Notes: generated by a model from the sequence alone, not told the origin. A stretch of DNA of 64,000 bases from G965204755 sp965243415 (GCA_965243415.1 OZ251549.1:1550001-1614000); one strand, 5' to 3'. Counted from the stretch's first letter, positions 1-9,683 are shown. Translations and numbers: made by a program.

Positions 1-284
1 GCAACCGGCGCGCCGAGGAAGCGATCGCCCTGCTCCGGAACACGAACCGGGCGGCGGCCGCGGTCATCGAGAAGGTCCTCCGCTCGGCGATCGCGAACGC
101 CCAGACCCGGGCGCTCCGGGAAGCGCGCCGGCTCGACGAAGACCGGCTGGTCGTCGCCGAGGCGGTGGCCGACGACGGCCCGGCCCGCACCATCGCCCGC
201 TCCGGCCGCCGGACCCGCGTGCGCCGCATCCGCCGCCGCACCACCCACTACCGCATCCGCGTCACCGCCGAGGAAGAGGACTAG
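1..284 (+). CDS. rplV: 50S ribosomal protein L22 (3' part)
   Basis: The last 94 codons of L22, open from the window edge to TAG. L22 sits at the rim of the peptide exit tunnel and binds 23S rRNA. The stretch TNRAAAAVIEKVLRSAIANA and the basic C-terminal beta hairpin (RRIRRRTTHYRIRV) are characteristic. The start and roughly the first 20 residues lie outside the window. It is separated by 2 bp from rpsC, the usual S10/spc gene order, so it should be co-transcribed and probably translationally coupled. Confidence 0.96.
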   Translation, partial: NRRAEEAIALLRNTNRAAAAVIEKVLRSAIANAQTRALREARRLDEDRLVVAEAVADDGPARTIARSGRRTRVRRIRRRTTHYRIRVTAEEED

Positions 285-286
285 GA

Positions 287-1096
287 ATGGGCCAGAAAGT
301 ACACCCGCACGGCTTCCGCCTCGGCTACACCAAGACCTGGCGGTCGCGCTGGTTCGCCGCCGCTTCCTACCGGGACGCGCTCCACGAGGACCTGAAACTG
401 CGCCGGCTGCTCAAGAAGCGGCTGTACCACGCCGGCATCTCCCGGGTGGAGATCGAGCGCCCGGGCAACAAACTCAACATCTACATCTACACCTCCCGCC
501 CCGGCATCATCATCGGCCGCAAGGGAACCGAGGTCGAAAAGTTGACCCGCGACCTGCGGAAGCGCACCGGCAAGGAGGTCCACATCCGGCCCCTCGAGGT
601 CATCAAGCCGGAACTCGACCCGCAACTCGTCGCCGAGTCCATCGCCCTCCAGCTCGAGAAGCGGATCGCCTTCCGCCGGGCGATGCGCAAGGCGGTGGAG
701 AACACCATGCGCAACGGCGCCAAGGGGGTTCGCATCCGCTGCGCCGGCCGCCTGAACGGCGCCGACATCGCCCGCTCGGAGTGGTACCTGGAAGGGCAAC
801 TCCCCCTCCACACCCTCCGCGCCGACATCGAGTACGGCCTGGCGGAAGCCTTCACCACCTACGGCCAGATCGGCGTCAAGTGCTGGATCTACCGGGGCGA
901 GGGCGATCCCGGCGGCCGGGGCGCCCGGGGCGAACCGCCGGCCCGGGTGGACGCCGCCCGCTCCACCGCCCCGACCGGCCCGCCGGGCGCCGCCGGCCCC
1001 GCTGCCGCCGCCGGTCACCCTGCCGCCGCCGGCCCCGCCGGCCCCCCTCCTGCCGCTCCCGCCGCCGCCCGGGAAGCGCCCGCGGCCTCCGACTGA
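287..1096 (+). CDS. rpsC: 30S ribosomal protein S3
   Basis: S3 lines the mRNA entry channel of the small subunit. The start MGQKVHPHGFRLG is the family signature, followed by the KH-domain core GIIIGRKGTEVEKL near residues 73-86 and the C-terminal domain ending in IGVKCWIYRGE. Conserved S3 sequence stops near residue 207. The remaining ~60 residues are an Ala/Pro/Gly-rich tail of low complexity, which many S3 proteins lack or carry in shorter form. The ATG follows the L22 stop by 2 bp. Confidence 0.97.
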   Translation: MGQKVHPHGFRLGYTKTWRSRWFAAASYRDALHEDLKLRRLLKKRLYHAGISRVEIERPGNKLNIYIYTSRPGIIIGRKGTEVEKLTRDLRKRTGKEVHIRPLEVIKPELDPQLVAESIALQLEKRIAFRRAMRKAVENTMRNGAKGVRIRCAGRLNGADIARSEWYLEGQLPLHTLRADIEYGLAEAFTTYGQIGVKCWIYRGEGDPGGRGARGEPPARVDAARSTAPTGPPGAAGPAAAAGHPAAAGPAGPPPAAPAAAREAPAASD

Positions 1097-1122
1097 CGGC
1101 CGAGTAACCGGACCCCGCCCTC

Positions 1123-1548
1123 GTGCTCTCCCCGAAGAAGACCCGCTACCGCAAGCAGCAGCGCGGGCGGATGCGCGGGCTGTCCTGGACCGGCCAGACG
1201 GTGGCCTTCGGCGACTACGGCCTCAAGACCCTGGAGCCGGGCTGGATCACGAACCGCCAGATCGAGTCGGCCCGGGTGGCGATCACCCGGTTCGTCCGCC
1301 GCAGCGGCCGCGTCTGGATCCGCATCTTCCCCGACAAGCCCTTCACCAAGAAGCCGCAGGAGACCCGCATGGGCAAGGGCAAGGGAGGCCCCGAGGGCTG
1401 GGTGGCGGTGGTGCGCCCGGGCCGCGTCCTCTTCGAGATGGAGGGCGTCACCCGGGAGCAGGCCGTCGAAGCCATGCGCCTCGCCAGCCACAAACTGCCG
1501 GTCGCCACGCGCTTCGTGACCCGGTTCGAGCGGGAGGAGGCCCGATGA
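1123..1548 (+). CDS. rplP: 50S ribosomal protein L16
   Basis: L16 organises the A-site region of 23S rRNA. A GTG start gives MLSPKKTRYRKQQRGRMRG, the canonical N-terminus, and 141 residues is the normal length. GKGKGGPEGWVAVVRPGRVL is the conserved central motif. The stop overlaps the rpmC ATG by 4 bp (ATGA), indicating coupled translation. Confidence 0.97.
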   Translation: MLSPKKTRYRKQQRGRMRGLSWTGQTVAFGDYGLKTLEPGWITNRQIESARVAITRFVRRSGRVWIRIFPDKPFTKKPQETRMGKGKGGPEGWVAVVRPGRVLFEMEGVTREQAVEAMRLASHKLPVATRFVTRFEREEAR

Positions 1549-1802
1549 AGCCGAAGGAGATCCGCGAGTTCACCCGGCCGGAGCTGGAGCGCAAACGCTC
1601 GGAAGTCGGCCGGGAACTCTTCGACGCCCGGCTCGAAGCGGCCACCGGCCAACTCGGGCACACCCACAAGGTGCGCGCCCTCCGGCGCGACCTGGCCCGC
1701 CTGGAGACGATCGCCCGGGAGCGGGAGATCGCGGCGACCGCGTCGTCGTCGGCCTCCGGCGCCGGCCCGACCGCCGCCGGAGCGGAACCGGGGAGCGACT
1801 GA
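1545..1802 (+). CDS. rpmC: 50S ribosomal protein L29
   Basis: L29 binds near the exit tunnel and contributes to the trigger factor and SRP docking site. MKPKEIREFTRPELERK and the two-helix hairpin ending IAREREIA match the family. At 85 residues it is about 20 longer than usual, through an Ala/Ser/Gly tail after residue 64. It overlaps rplP by 4 bp and precedes rpsQ by 6 bp. Confidence 0.95.
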   Translation: MKPKEIREFTRPELERKRSEVGRELFDARLEAATGQLGHTHKVRALRRDLARLETIAREREIAATASSSASGAGPTAAGAEPGSD

Positions 1803-1808
1803 CCGGCC

Positions 1809-2054
1809 ATGCCGAAACTCATCCGCACCGGGATCGTCGTCGCCGACCGCGCCGAGAAGACCATCACCGTCCGCGTCGAGCGGCTGGTGCCGCACCCCCT
1901 CTACAAGCGCCGCTACCACAAGTCCTCCCGCTTCTCGGTGCACGACGAGAAGAACGAGGGCCGCGTCGGCGACCGGGTGCAGATCGAAGAGTGCCGGCCG
2001 CTCTCGCGGACGAAGCGATGGCGGCTCCTCGCCGTCCTGGAGCGCGCCTCGTGA
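1809..2054 (+). CDS. rpsQ: 30S ribosomal protein S17
   Basis: S17 is a primary 16S rRNA-binding OB-fold protein. The core IVVADRAEKTITVRVERL and LVPHPLYKRRYHKSSRFSVH are diagnostic, and 81 residues is normal. Its TGA overlaps the GTG start of rplN by 4 bp (GTGA). Confidence 0.96.
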   Translation: MPKLIRTGIVVADRAEKTITVRVERLVPHPLYKRRYHKSSRFSVHDEKNEGRVGDRVQIEECRPLSRTKRWRLLAVLERAS

Positions 2055-2419
2055 TCCAGATGCAGTCGGTGCTCCAGGTCGCCGACAACTCGGGCGCCCG
2101 GCGCGTCACCTGCATCCTGCCGCTCGGCGGCGGCGTGGGCCGCGTGGCGCGCCTCGGGGATGTGATCACCGCCTCGGTGCGCGAAGCGGCGCCCGGCAGC
2201 GCCGTCAAGAAAGGCGCGGTGGTGCGCGCGGTCATCGTCCGCACCCGCAAGGAGCACCGGCGCCCGGACGGCTCCTACATCCGCTTCGGCGACAACGCCG
2301 CGGTCCTCATCAACGAACAGCGCGAGCCCGCCGGGACCCGGGTCTTCGGCCCGGTCGCCCGCGAGTTGCGCGAGCGCCAGTTCATGAAGATCGTCTCCCT
2401 GGCGCCCGAGGTCCTCTGA
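2051..2419 (+). CDS. rplN: 50S ribosomal protein L14
   Basis: L14 forms an intersubunit bridge and is the binding site of ribosome-silencing factors. I place the start at GTG 2051, giving MIQMQSVLQVADNSGARR and 122 residues, the family length. An upstream in-frame ATG at 1991 would add 20 residues unlike any L14, inside rpsQ. The chosen start overlaps the rpsQ stop by 4 bp, as elsewhere in this operon. Confidence 0.96.
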   Translation: MIQMQSVLQVADNSGARRVTCILPLGGGVGRVARLGDVITASVREAAPGSAVKKGAVVRAVIVRTRKEHRRPDGSYIRFGDNAAVLINEQREPAGTRVFGPVARELRERQFMKIVSLAPEVL

Positions 2420-2420
2420 G

Positions 2421-2759
2421 ATGTCCGGCGGCCGACCGCGCCTCCATGTGCGCCGGAACGACCTGGTCGAGGTCAGGGCCGGCAGCGACCTGGGCAAGCG
2501 CGGCCGGGTGCTGCGCGTGTTCCCGGAGACCGGCCGGGTGCTCGTCGAGGGCATCCACCTGATCCGGCGCCACACCAAGGCGAACCCGCGCCAGAACATC
2601 AAGGGCGGCGTGGTCGAACGGGAAGCCCCCATCGCCGTCAGCAATGTCATGCTGGTGGATCCGGAGACGAACACCCCCACCCGCATCCGGCGCACCCGGC
2701 TGACCGACGGGCGCAAGGTCCGGGTGAGCGCGCGCTCCGAAGGGGTCATCGACAAGTGA
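2421..2759 (+). CDS. rplX: 50S ribosomal protein L24
   Basis: L24 is an assembly initiator for the large subunit. It carries a KOW motif (VRAGSDLGKRGRVLRVFPE, residues ~15-33) and the downstream conserved block QNIKGGVVEREAPIAVSNVM. Length is 112 residues. One base separates it from rplN, and its stop overlaps the rplE GTG by 4 bp. Confidence 0.96.
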   Translation: MSGGRPRLHVRRNDLVEVRAGSDLGKRGRVLRVFPETGRVLVEGIHLIRRHTKANPRQNIKGGVVEREAPIAVSNVMLVDPETNTPTRIRRTRLTDGRKVRVSARSEGVIDK

Positions 2760-3304
2760 GCCGGCTGCTCGTCCGCTACCGCGAGGAGATCGCGCCGGCG
2801 CTCCGCGAGCAACTCGCGATCGTCAGCGTCCACGCGGTGCCCCGCCTCACCAAGGTCGTCGTCAACATGGGCGTCGGCGAAGGCGCCCGGGAACACAAGT
2901 TGATCGACGCCGCCGTCGCCGACCTCTCGGCGATCACCGGCCAGCACCCGGTCGTCACCCGCGCCCGGAAGTCCATCGCGAACTTCAAGATCCGCGACGG
3001 GATGCCGGTCGGGGCGCGGGTCACCCTCCGGGGGACGCGGATGTACGAGTTCGTGGACCGGCTCGTCAACATCGCCCTGCCGCGGGTCCACGACTTCCGC
3101 GGCGTCCCCGACCGCGCCTTCGACGGCCGCGGCAACTACACCCTCGGCCTCACCGACCAGTCCGTCTTCCCGGAGATCGACTACTCGCAGATCGAGCGGA
3201 TCCGCGGGATGAATGTGACCTTCTGCACCACCGCGGCGACCGACGCCGACGCCCGCGCGCTGCTCCGGGCCTTCGGGATGCCGTTCGCCCGGCAGGAAGG
3301 CTAG
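2756..3304 (+). CDS. rplE: 50S ribosomal protein L5
   Basis: L5 binds 5S rRNA and contacts P-site tRNA through the central protuberance. VPRLTKVVVNMGVGEGAREH, ARKSIANFKIRDGMPVGARV and FPEIDYSQIERIRGMNV are conserved L5 blocks, and 182 residues is typical. It starts at a GTG overlapping the rplX stop. About 59 bp of C-rich sequence separates it from rpsN. Confidence 0.97.
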   Translation: MSRLLVRYREEIAPALREQLAIVSVHAVPRLTKVVVNMGVGEGAREHKLIDAAVADLSAITGQHPVVTRARKSIANFKIRDGMPVGARVTLRGTRMYEFVDRLVNIALPRVHDFRGVPDRAFDGRGNYTLGLTDQSVFPEIDYSQIERIRGMNVTFCTTAATDADARALLRAFGMPFARQEG

Positions 3305-3363
3305 GGAGCCGGCCCTCCCCCCGGAGAGATCCGACCCGCGCCACCCCCCCCGGAGACACCGTC

Positions 3364-3549
3364 TTGGCAAAGAAATCGTTGATCGCCAAAGCGAAGGCGC
3401 GCCCCCGGTTCGCCGTGCGGCAGTACAACCGCTGCCTGAGCTGCGGGCGCCCCCGCGCCTACCTGCGCAAGTTCGGGCTCTGTCGGCTCTGCTTCCGCAA
3501 GTTGGCGCTCGCCGGCGAGATCCCGGGCGTCATCAAGGCCAGTTGGTAG
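3364..3549 (+). CDS. rpsN: 30S ribosomal protein S14, zinc type
   Basis: A short 61-residue S14 that keeps both CXXC pairs (CLSC near residue 25 and CRLC near 40), so it belongs to the zinc-ribbon class rather than the ~100-residue zinc-free class. MAKKSLIAKAKARPRFAVRQ is a standard S14 N-terminus. The start codon is TTG, the only one in this operon. rpsH follows after 12 bp with a good GGAGGA ribosome site. Confidence 0.96.
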   Translation: MAKKSLIAKAKARPRFAVRQYNRCLSCGRPRAYLRKFGLCRLCFRKLALAGEIPGVIKASW

Positions 3550-3561
3550 GAGGAGAGCACC

Positions 3562-3957
3562 ATGTGGTCCGACCCCATCGCCGACCTGCTGACCCGGCTG
3601 CGGAACGCGGTCCTGGCGCGCCACGACTTCGTGGAGGTGCCGGCTTCCCGCGTGAAGCAGGAGATCGCCCGCATCCTCCACGAGGAGGGCTATGTGGACG
3701 GCTGGGAATGCCGCCGCCGGGAACCGCAGGACCTGCTGCGGATCGAGTTGCGGCGCCTCCCGGGGAACCGCGACGCCCTGAGCGGCCTGGAGCGGGTGTC
3801 CCGGCCGGGCACCCGGGTCTATGTCCCCCACGACCGGATCCCGCGCACCCAGGGCGGGCTCGGCATCACCATCCTCTCGACTTCGCGCGGCGTCCTGACC
3901 GGGCAGCACGCCCGGCGCCTCCGCGTCGGGGGCGAAGTCCTGTGCCGGGTCTGGTGA
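3562..3957 (+). CDS. rpsH: 30S ribosomal protein S8
   Basis: S8 is a primary 16S rRNA binder and, in E. coli, the translational repressor of this operon. DPIADLLTRLRNA and the C-terminal block GLGITILSTSRGVLTGQHAR are diagnostic. Length 131 residues is normal. An AGGAGAG ribosome site precedes the ATG. Confidence 0.97.
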   Translation: MWSDPIADLLTRLRNAVLARHDFVEVPASRVKQEIARILHEEGYVDGWECRRREPQDLLRIELRRLPGNRDALSGLERVSRPGTRVYVPHDRIPRTQGGLGITILSTSRGVLTGQHARRLRVGGEVLCRVW

Positions 3958-4024
3958 GCCGGCGAACCGCGCCGAACGCCGGACCGGGAGACCGACCGCC
4001 GAACGCCGGACGGGGAGCCGACCG

Positions 4025-4558
4025 ATGTCCCGAGTAGGCGCGAAGCGCATCCCGATCCCCGCCGGGGTGGAGGTGTCGGTCCGCGCCTCGGAGGTCTCGG
4101 TGAAGGGCCCCCTCGGCGCGCTCGCCACCCCCATCCTGCCCGGGATCCGGGTGGCGGTCGGGGACGGCGCGGTCGCCGCCACCCTCGCCGACCCCTCCGG
4201 GAACCGGGCCTTCTGGGGCCTCACCCGCGCGCTGCTGGCGAACGCGGTGACCGGCGTCTCGAAGGGCTTCCGCAAGGAACTCGACATCGTGGGCGTCGGC
4301 TACCGCGCCCAGGTCGAAGGCCGCCGGATCACCTTCGCCCTCGGCTACTCCCACCCGATCAGCCTGCCGCTGCCGGAGGGCGTCGAGGTGCAGGTGGAGA
4401 AGAACACCCACCTGGTGGTGTCCGGCTACGACAAGCAGGCGGTCGGCCAGACGGCGGCGAAGATCCGCGCCCTGCGGAAGCCGGACCCCTACAAGCAGAA
4501 GGGCGTCCGCTACACCGGCGAACGCCTCATCAAGAAGGCCGGCAAGACCGGTGCCTGA
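4025..4558 (+). CDS. rplF: 50S ribosomal protein L6
   Basis: L6 lies near the factor-binding centre of the large subunit. MSRVGAKRIPIPAGV starts the first of two L6 folds. The C-terminal signature RKPDPYKQKGVRYTGE is intact, and 177 residues is normal. The 67 bp before it contain two ~30 bp near-identical copies (CGAACGCCGGACCGGGAG-type) rather than a recognisable site. Confidence 0.97.
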   Translation: MSRVGAKRIPIPAGVEVSVRASEVSVKGPLGALATPILPGIRVAVGDGAVAATLADPSGNRAFWGLTRALLANAVTGVSKGFRKELDIVGVGYRAQVEGRRITFALGYSHPISLPLPEGVEVQVEKNTHLVVSGYDKQAVGQTAAKIRALRKPDPYKQKGVRYTGERLIKKAGKTGA

Positions 4559-4601
4559 CCCCGGAGAACCGTCACCCAGCCCGTTCCATGCGATCCTCCC
4601 G

Positions 4602-4955
4602 ATGCGACCACTGACTCGCCGCGCCGCCCGCCGCCGCAACCACGCCCGGATCCGGCGCAAGATCGCCGGCACCGCGGAACGGCCGCGCCTGGCGGTGTTC
4701 CGCTCGCTCCGGCACATCTACGCCCAGGTCATCGACGACGCCGCCGGGCGCACCCTGGCGGCCGCCGGCAGCGCCGAGAAGGACCTCGCCGGCGGCGGCA
4801 ACACCTCCGGCGCCGCCCGGGTGGGCTCGGTCCTCGCCGAACGCGCCCGCGCCGCCGGCGTCGAAGCGGTGGTCTTCGACCGGGGCGGCGCCAAGTACCA
4901 CGGCCGGGTGCGCGCCCTCGCCGAAGCGGTGCGTGAGGGAGGCCTCCGATGCTGA
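4602..4955 (+). CDS. rplR: 50S ribosomal protein L18
   Basis: L18 binds 5S rRNA with L5. I start it at ATG 4602 (MRPLTRRAARRRNHARIRRK), giving 117 residues, the usual size. An earlier in-frame ATG at 4551 overlaps rplF and adds 17 residues without family similarity. GTAERPRLAVFRSLRHIYAQ and YHGRVRALAEAVREGG are conserved. It overlaps rpsE by 7 bp. Confidence 0.95.
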   Translation: MRPLTRRAARRRNHARIRRKIAGTAERPRLAVFRSLRHIYAQVIDDAAGRTLAAAGSAEKDLAGGGNTSGAARVGSVLAERARAAGVEAVVFDRGGAKYHGRVRALAEAVREGGLRC

Positions 4956-5512
4956 CCTCGGACCCCTCCGGCCGCCGTTCGCCGCGCACGCCCCGCAACA
5001 CCCAGCTGGAGCGCACCGGGGACCCCGATCTCAAGGACAAGGTGGTCGCCATCAACCGCGTCACGAAGGTGGTCAAGGGCGGCAAGAACCTCTCCTTCTC
5101 GGCGCTGGTGGTGGTCGGCAACGAGGACGGCCGCGTCGGCTTCGGCCTGGGCAAGGCCCGCGAAGTCCCGGCGGCCATCAAGAAGGGCATCGAGATCGCG
5201 AAGAAGAACCTGACCGCCGTCCCGCGGGAAGGGGCGACCATCGCGCACGAAGTGGTCGGCGTCTTCGGCGCCGGCCGGGTGCTCCTGAAGCCGGCCTCCA
5301 AGGGCACCGGCGTGATCGCCGGCGGCGCCGTGCGCGCCGTCATCGAGTTGGCCGGCATCCGCGACATCCTGACCAAGTCCATCGGCACCGCGAACCCGAA
5401 GAACGTGGTGGAGGCGACCATGGCCGGTCTCCTCTCCCTGCGGTCCAAGGAGGGGGTGGCCGAGTTGCGCGGCAAGCCGGTCGCCGAGATCGAGGCGCAG
5501 ATCCGTGGCTGA
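4949..5512 (+). CDS. rpsE: 30S ribosomal protein S5
   Basis: S5 takes part in mRNA unwinding and translational accuracy. The double-stranded-RNA-binding-like domain starts at KDKVVAINRVTKVVKGGK, and VVVGNEDGRVGFGLGKARE is the S5 signature. Length 187 residues is slightly above average. The end overlaps the rpmD GTG by 8 bp. Confidence 0.97.
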   Translation: MLTSDPSGRRSPRTPRNTQLERTGDPDLKDKVVAINRVTKVVKGGKNLSFSALVVVGNEDGRVGFGLGKAREVPAAIKKGIEIAKKNLTAVPREGATIAHEVVGVFGAGRVLLKPASKGTGVIAGGAVRAVIELAGIRDILTKSIGTANPKNVVEATMAGLLSLRSKEGVAELRGKPVAEIEAQIRG

Positions 5513-5870
5513 GGCGCCGCGTCCCCCGGCCGACCCCGCCGCGGCCGGCCGGATCCCCGGTCGGATCCCCGGTCGGATCCCCGGTCGCCTCCCCGGACGC
5601 CTCGTCGTCGAACTCGTCCGCGGCCTGGCCGGAACCACCCGCTACCAGCGGGAAGTCGTCCGGGGGCTCGGCCTGCGCCGCCTCGGCGCCGTCGCCGACC
5701 GCCCGGACACCCCGATGATCCGCGGCATGGTGGCGCGCGTCCCGCACCTGGTGCAGATCGTGTCCGCGGGAGCCCCGCCGGCGCCCGCCCCGGACTCGAC
5801 CGGCAGCGAGGGAGCGAACCGGGGAGAATCGAACCGGGGAGAATCGAACCGGGGGGAACCGACCCGGTGA
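5505..5870 (+). CDS. rpmD: 50S ribosomal protein L30 with repeat-made extensions
   Basis: The L30 core (~60 residues, LVVELVRGLAGTTRYQREVV to VARVPHLVQIV) is in the expected slot between rpsE and rplO. The protein is 121 residues, about twice the usual size. The N-terminal ~30 residues hold GRIPGRIPGRIPGRLPGR, encoded by four 12-bp repeats. The C-terminal ~35 residues hold ANRGESNRGESNRGEPTR, encoded by 15-bp repeats. Both expansions keep the frame. The GTG overlaps rpsE and the stop overlaps rplO (GTGA). An internal start nearer residue 25 is possible but has no clear ribosome site. Confidence 0.9.
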   Translation: MAEAPRPPADPAAAGRIPGRIPGRIPGRLPGRLVVELVRGLAGTTRYQREVVRGLGLRRLGAVADRPDTPMIRGMVARVPHLVQIVSAGAPPAPAPDSTGSEGANRGESNRGESNRGEPTR

Positions 5871-6361
5871 GCCTCCACGACCTGCACCCGCCGCCGGGAG
5901 CGGTCCGCCCCCGCCGGCGCGTCGGCCGGGGCCCCGGCTCCGGTACCGGGAAGACCGCCGGCCGGGGCCACAAGGGCGCCCGTTCCCGCTCCGGCTACTC
6001 GCGCCGGCGCGGTTTCGAGGGCGGCCAGATGCCCCTCATCCGCCGGGTGCCGAAGCGCGGCTTCACGAACATCTTCCGCCGCGAGTACCGGATCGTGAAC
6101 CTGGCCGACCTGAACCGCTTCGCCGACGGCGCGGTCGTCGGGGAAGTGGAACTGCTGGCCGCCGGGTTCGTCCACGGCGCCCGGCTCTACGCCCCCGGCC
6201 CCGGCGAGGAGGCGCCGACCGTCGTCCGCTCGCGCGGCTTCCGCGTCAAGGTGCTCGGCAAGGGCGAACTCGACCGCCGGCTGACGGTGCGGGCGCACGC
6301 TTTCAGCGCCTCGGCGCGCCGCCGGATCGAAGCGGCCGGCGGCGAAGCGGTGGTCCTCTGA
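5867..6361 (+). CDS. rplO: 50S ribosomal protein L15
   Basis: L15 is a late assembly protein of the large subunit. The Gly/Arg-rich N-terminal extension VGRGPGSGTGKTAGRGHKG and QMPLIRRVPKRGFTN are the family signature. The C-terminal part VKVLGKGELDRRLTVRAHAF is also conserved. 164 residues. GTG start overlapping the rpmD stop by 4 bp. Confidence 0.97.
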   Translation: MSLHDLHPPPGAVRPRRRVGRGPGSGTGKTAGRGHKGARSRSGYSRRRGFEGGQMPLIRRVPKRGFTNIFRREYRIVNLADLNRFADGAVVGEVELLAAGFVHGARLYAPGPGEEAPTVVRSRGFRVKVLGKGELDRRLTVRAHAFSASARRRIEAAGGEAVVL

Positions 6362-6459
6362 GGTCCGTCCCCCGAGTTCCCCCTGAGTTCCCCCTGAGTT
6401 CGAAACCGCCCCCGGTGTCCCCCCGCTCCCGCCCCCCGTCCGCCTCCCGGTAACCGGTC

Positions 6460-7842
<1,383 letters not shown>

Positions 7843-7855
7843 GGGGATCTCCCGC

Positions 7856-8449
7856 ATGTCGGAGGCGATCATCCTGCTCGGCCCCCCGGGCGCCGGCAAG
7901 GGCACCCAGGCGGTCCGCCTGGCCGCCGCCCTCGGCGCGCCGCACATCTCCACCGGGGAGATCCTGCGCCGCGCGGTCGCCGCGGACACCCCCCTCGGCC
8001 GCCGGGCGAAGGAGGTCATGGAGGCCGGCCGCCTGGTGGACGACGAGATCATGCTGGGGATCATCGAGGAGCGCCTGGGCGAGCCGGACTGCGCCGCCGG
8101 GTTCATCCTCGACGGCTACCCGCGGAACCGCGCCCAGGGGGAAGCCCTCGACGGGGTGCTCGACCGCCTCGGCCGCGCCGGCCGGACCCTCGCCCGGCGC
8201 ATCCTGTCCCTGACCGTCCCCCGGGAAGAACTCGAAGCCCGCATCCGCGGCCGCCGCGGCGTGGAGGGCCGGGAGGACGACAGCGAGGAAGCCCTCCGGC
8301 AGCGACTCCGGGTCCACGCCGCCGAATCGGGCCCGCTGCTGGCCTGGTACGGGGCCCGGGCGGAGTCCGTCTCCGGCGTCGGCGCCCCGGACGAGATCTT
8401 CGCCCGGCTGCGCGCGGCGCTGTCGGCGCCGGCCGGCGGTTCCGCATGA
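7856..8449 (+). CDS. adk: Adenylate kinase
   Basis: Catalyses ATP + AMP = 2 ADP in the cytosol. The P-loop GPPGAGKGTQ is at residues 9-18, the AMP-binding STGEILR follows, and FILDGYPRN is conserved. At 197 residues with no Cys-containing lid it is close to the short-lid form. The position secY-adk-map is the common bacterial order. The TGA overlaps the map ATG by 4 bp. Confidence 0.96.
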   Translation: MSEAIILLGPPGAGKGTQAVRLAAALGAPHISTGEILRRAVAADTPLGRRAKEVMEAGRLVDDEIMLGIIEERLGEPDCAAGFILDGYPRNRAQGEALDGVLDRLGRAGRTLARRILSLTVPREELEARIRGRRGVEGREDDSEEALRQRLRVHAAESGPLLAWYGARAESVSGVGAPDEIFARLRAALSAPAGGSA

Positions 8450-9297
8450 TCGCCCGCACCGCCGCCGAACTCGACAAACTGCACCAGGCGAACGCGATCA
8501 CCGTGGAGACCCTCGACCTGCTCCGCCGCAGCGTGGAGCCGGGCATGACCACCGCCCACCTCGACCGGGTCGCCGCCTCGAACCTGCGCCGCCACGGCGT
8601 CGCGCCGGCGTTCAAGGGCTACCAGGGGTTCCCGGCCTCGCTCTGCGTCTCCATCAACGACGAAGTGGTGCACGGCATCCCCTCGAGATGGCGGCGGCTC
8701 CGCGAAGGCGACCTGGTGAGCCTCGACTTCGGCTGCATCGTGGACGGCTACTTCGGCGACAACGCCACCACCGTCCCGGTGGGGCAGGTGGGGCCGGACC
8801 TGGAGCGGTTCCTCGAAGTGGCGGAAGCCTCGCTCTACGCCGGGATCCGGGCCGCCCGGACCGGCGGCCGGGTGTCCGACATCGGCCACGCGGTCCAGCG
8901 CCGGGTGGAACGCCACGGCTACTCGGTGGTCCGCGACTACGGCGGCCACGGGATCGGCACCAGCCTGCACGCCGAGCCCTGGGTCCCCAACTTCGGCGTC
9001 CCCGGCCGGGGCGAACGCCTGGTCCCCGGCGCGGTGCTGGCGATCGAGCCGATGGTGAACCGGGGCGGGCCGAAGGTCCGGGTGAAGCGCGACCGCTGGA
9101 CGGTGGTGACCGCGGACGGGAGCGTCTCCGCCCACTTCGAGCGCTCCATCGCGGTCACCGAGGACGGCCCCTGGGTGCTCGCCGAACCGAAGCGGATCCC
9201 GCCCCGTCCGGCTACCGGTCCGGCCACCGGGCCGGCTACCGGGCCGGCTACCGTTCCGCCCCCCGGAGCGGATTCCGCACGGGCAACCGGGGCCTGA
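8446..9297 (+). CDS. map: Methionine aminopeptidase, type I
   Basis: Removes N-terminal methionine from nascent proteins. The pita-bread fold ligands are visible: DFGCIVDGYFGDNA (two Asp), GGHGIGTSLHAEP (His), AIEPM (Glu) and HFERSIAVTEDGP (Glu). The enzyme core ends near residue 250. The last ~34 residues include PATGPATGPATGPATVPP, made by a 12-bp tandem repeat, and have no counterpart in the family. It overlaps adk by 4 bp. Confidence 0.96.
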   Translation: MIARTAAELDKLHQANAITVETLDLLRRSVEPGMTTAHLDRVAASNLRRHGVAPAFKGYQGFPASLCVSINDEVVHGIPSRWRRLREGDLVSLDFGCIVDGYFGDNATTVPVGQVGPDLERFLEVAEASLYAGIRAARTGGRVSDIGHAVQRRVERHGYSVVRDYGGHGIGTSLHAEPWVPNFGVPGRGERLVPGAVLAIEPMVNRGGPKVRVKRDRWTVVTADGSVSAHFERSIAVTEDGPWVLAEPKRIPPRPATGPATGPATGPATVPPPGADSARATGA

Positions 9298-9310
9298 CCC
9301 GGGGAGAACC

Positions 9311-9532
9311 ATGTCCAAAGAGGACGCCATTTCCGTCGAAGCCACCGTCGTGGAGCCGCTGCCGAACGCCATGTTCCGGGTCGAACTGGACAAGGGCGGC
9401 CACAAGGTGCTGGCCCATGTCTCCGGCAAGATGCGGAAGAGTTTCATCAAGGTGCTGCCCGGCGACCGGGTGCTGGTGGAGTTGTCCCCGTACGACCTGA
9501 GCCGCGGCCGCATCGTGTACCGCTGCAAGTAG
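9311..9532 (+). CDS. infA: Translation initiation factor IF-1
   Basis: IF-1 is a single OB-fold protein that occupies the ribosomal A site during initiation. EATVVEPLPNAMFRVEL, HVSGKMRKSFIKVLPGD and SPYDLSRGRIVYR are all conserved, and 73 residues is standard. A GGGGAGAACC ribosome site precedes the ATG. Confidence 0.97.
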   Translation: MSKEDAISVEATVVEPLPNAMFRVELDKGGHKVLAHVSGKMRKSFIKVLPGDRVLVELSPYDLSRGRIVYRCK

Positions 9533-9547
9533 GAGAGGGGGGACTCC

Positions 9548-9661
9548 ATGAAGGTTCGAGCCTCCGTGCGCCGCATCTGCCCCAAGTGCAAGATCATCCG
9601 CCGCCACCGGGTCGTCCGCGTCATCTGCGAGAACCCGCGGCACAAACAGCGTCAGGGCTAG
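9548..9661 (+). CDS. rpmJ: 50S ribosomal protein L36
   Basis: A 37-residue protein, MKVRASVRRICPKCKIIRRH followed by RVVRVICENPRHKQRQG. It keeps the zinc ligands of the C+ form (CPKC, then C and H in CENPRH). It sits between infA and rpsM as in most bacteria. A GAGAGGGGGG ribosome site lies just upstream. Confidence 0.95.
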   Translation: MKVRASVRRICPKCKIIRRHRVVRVICENPRHKQRQG

Positions 9662-9683
9662 GCCCGGACCGGAGGCGCGACTC

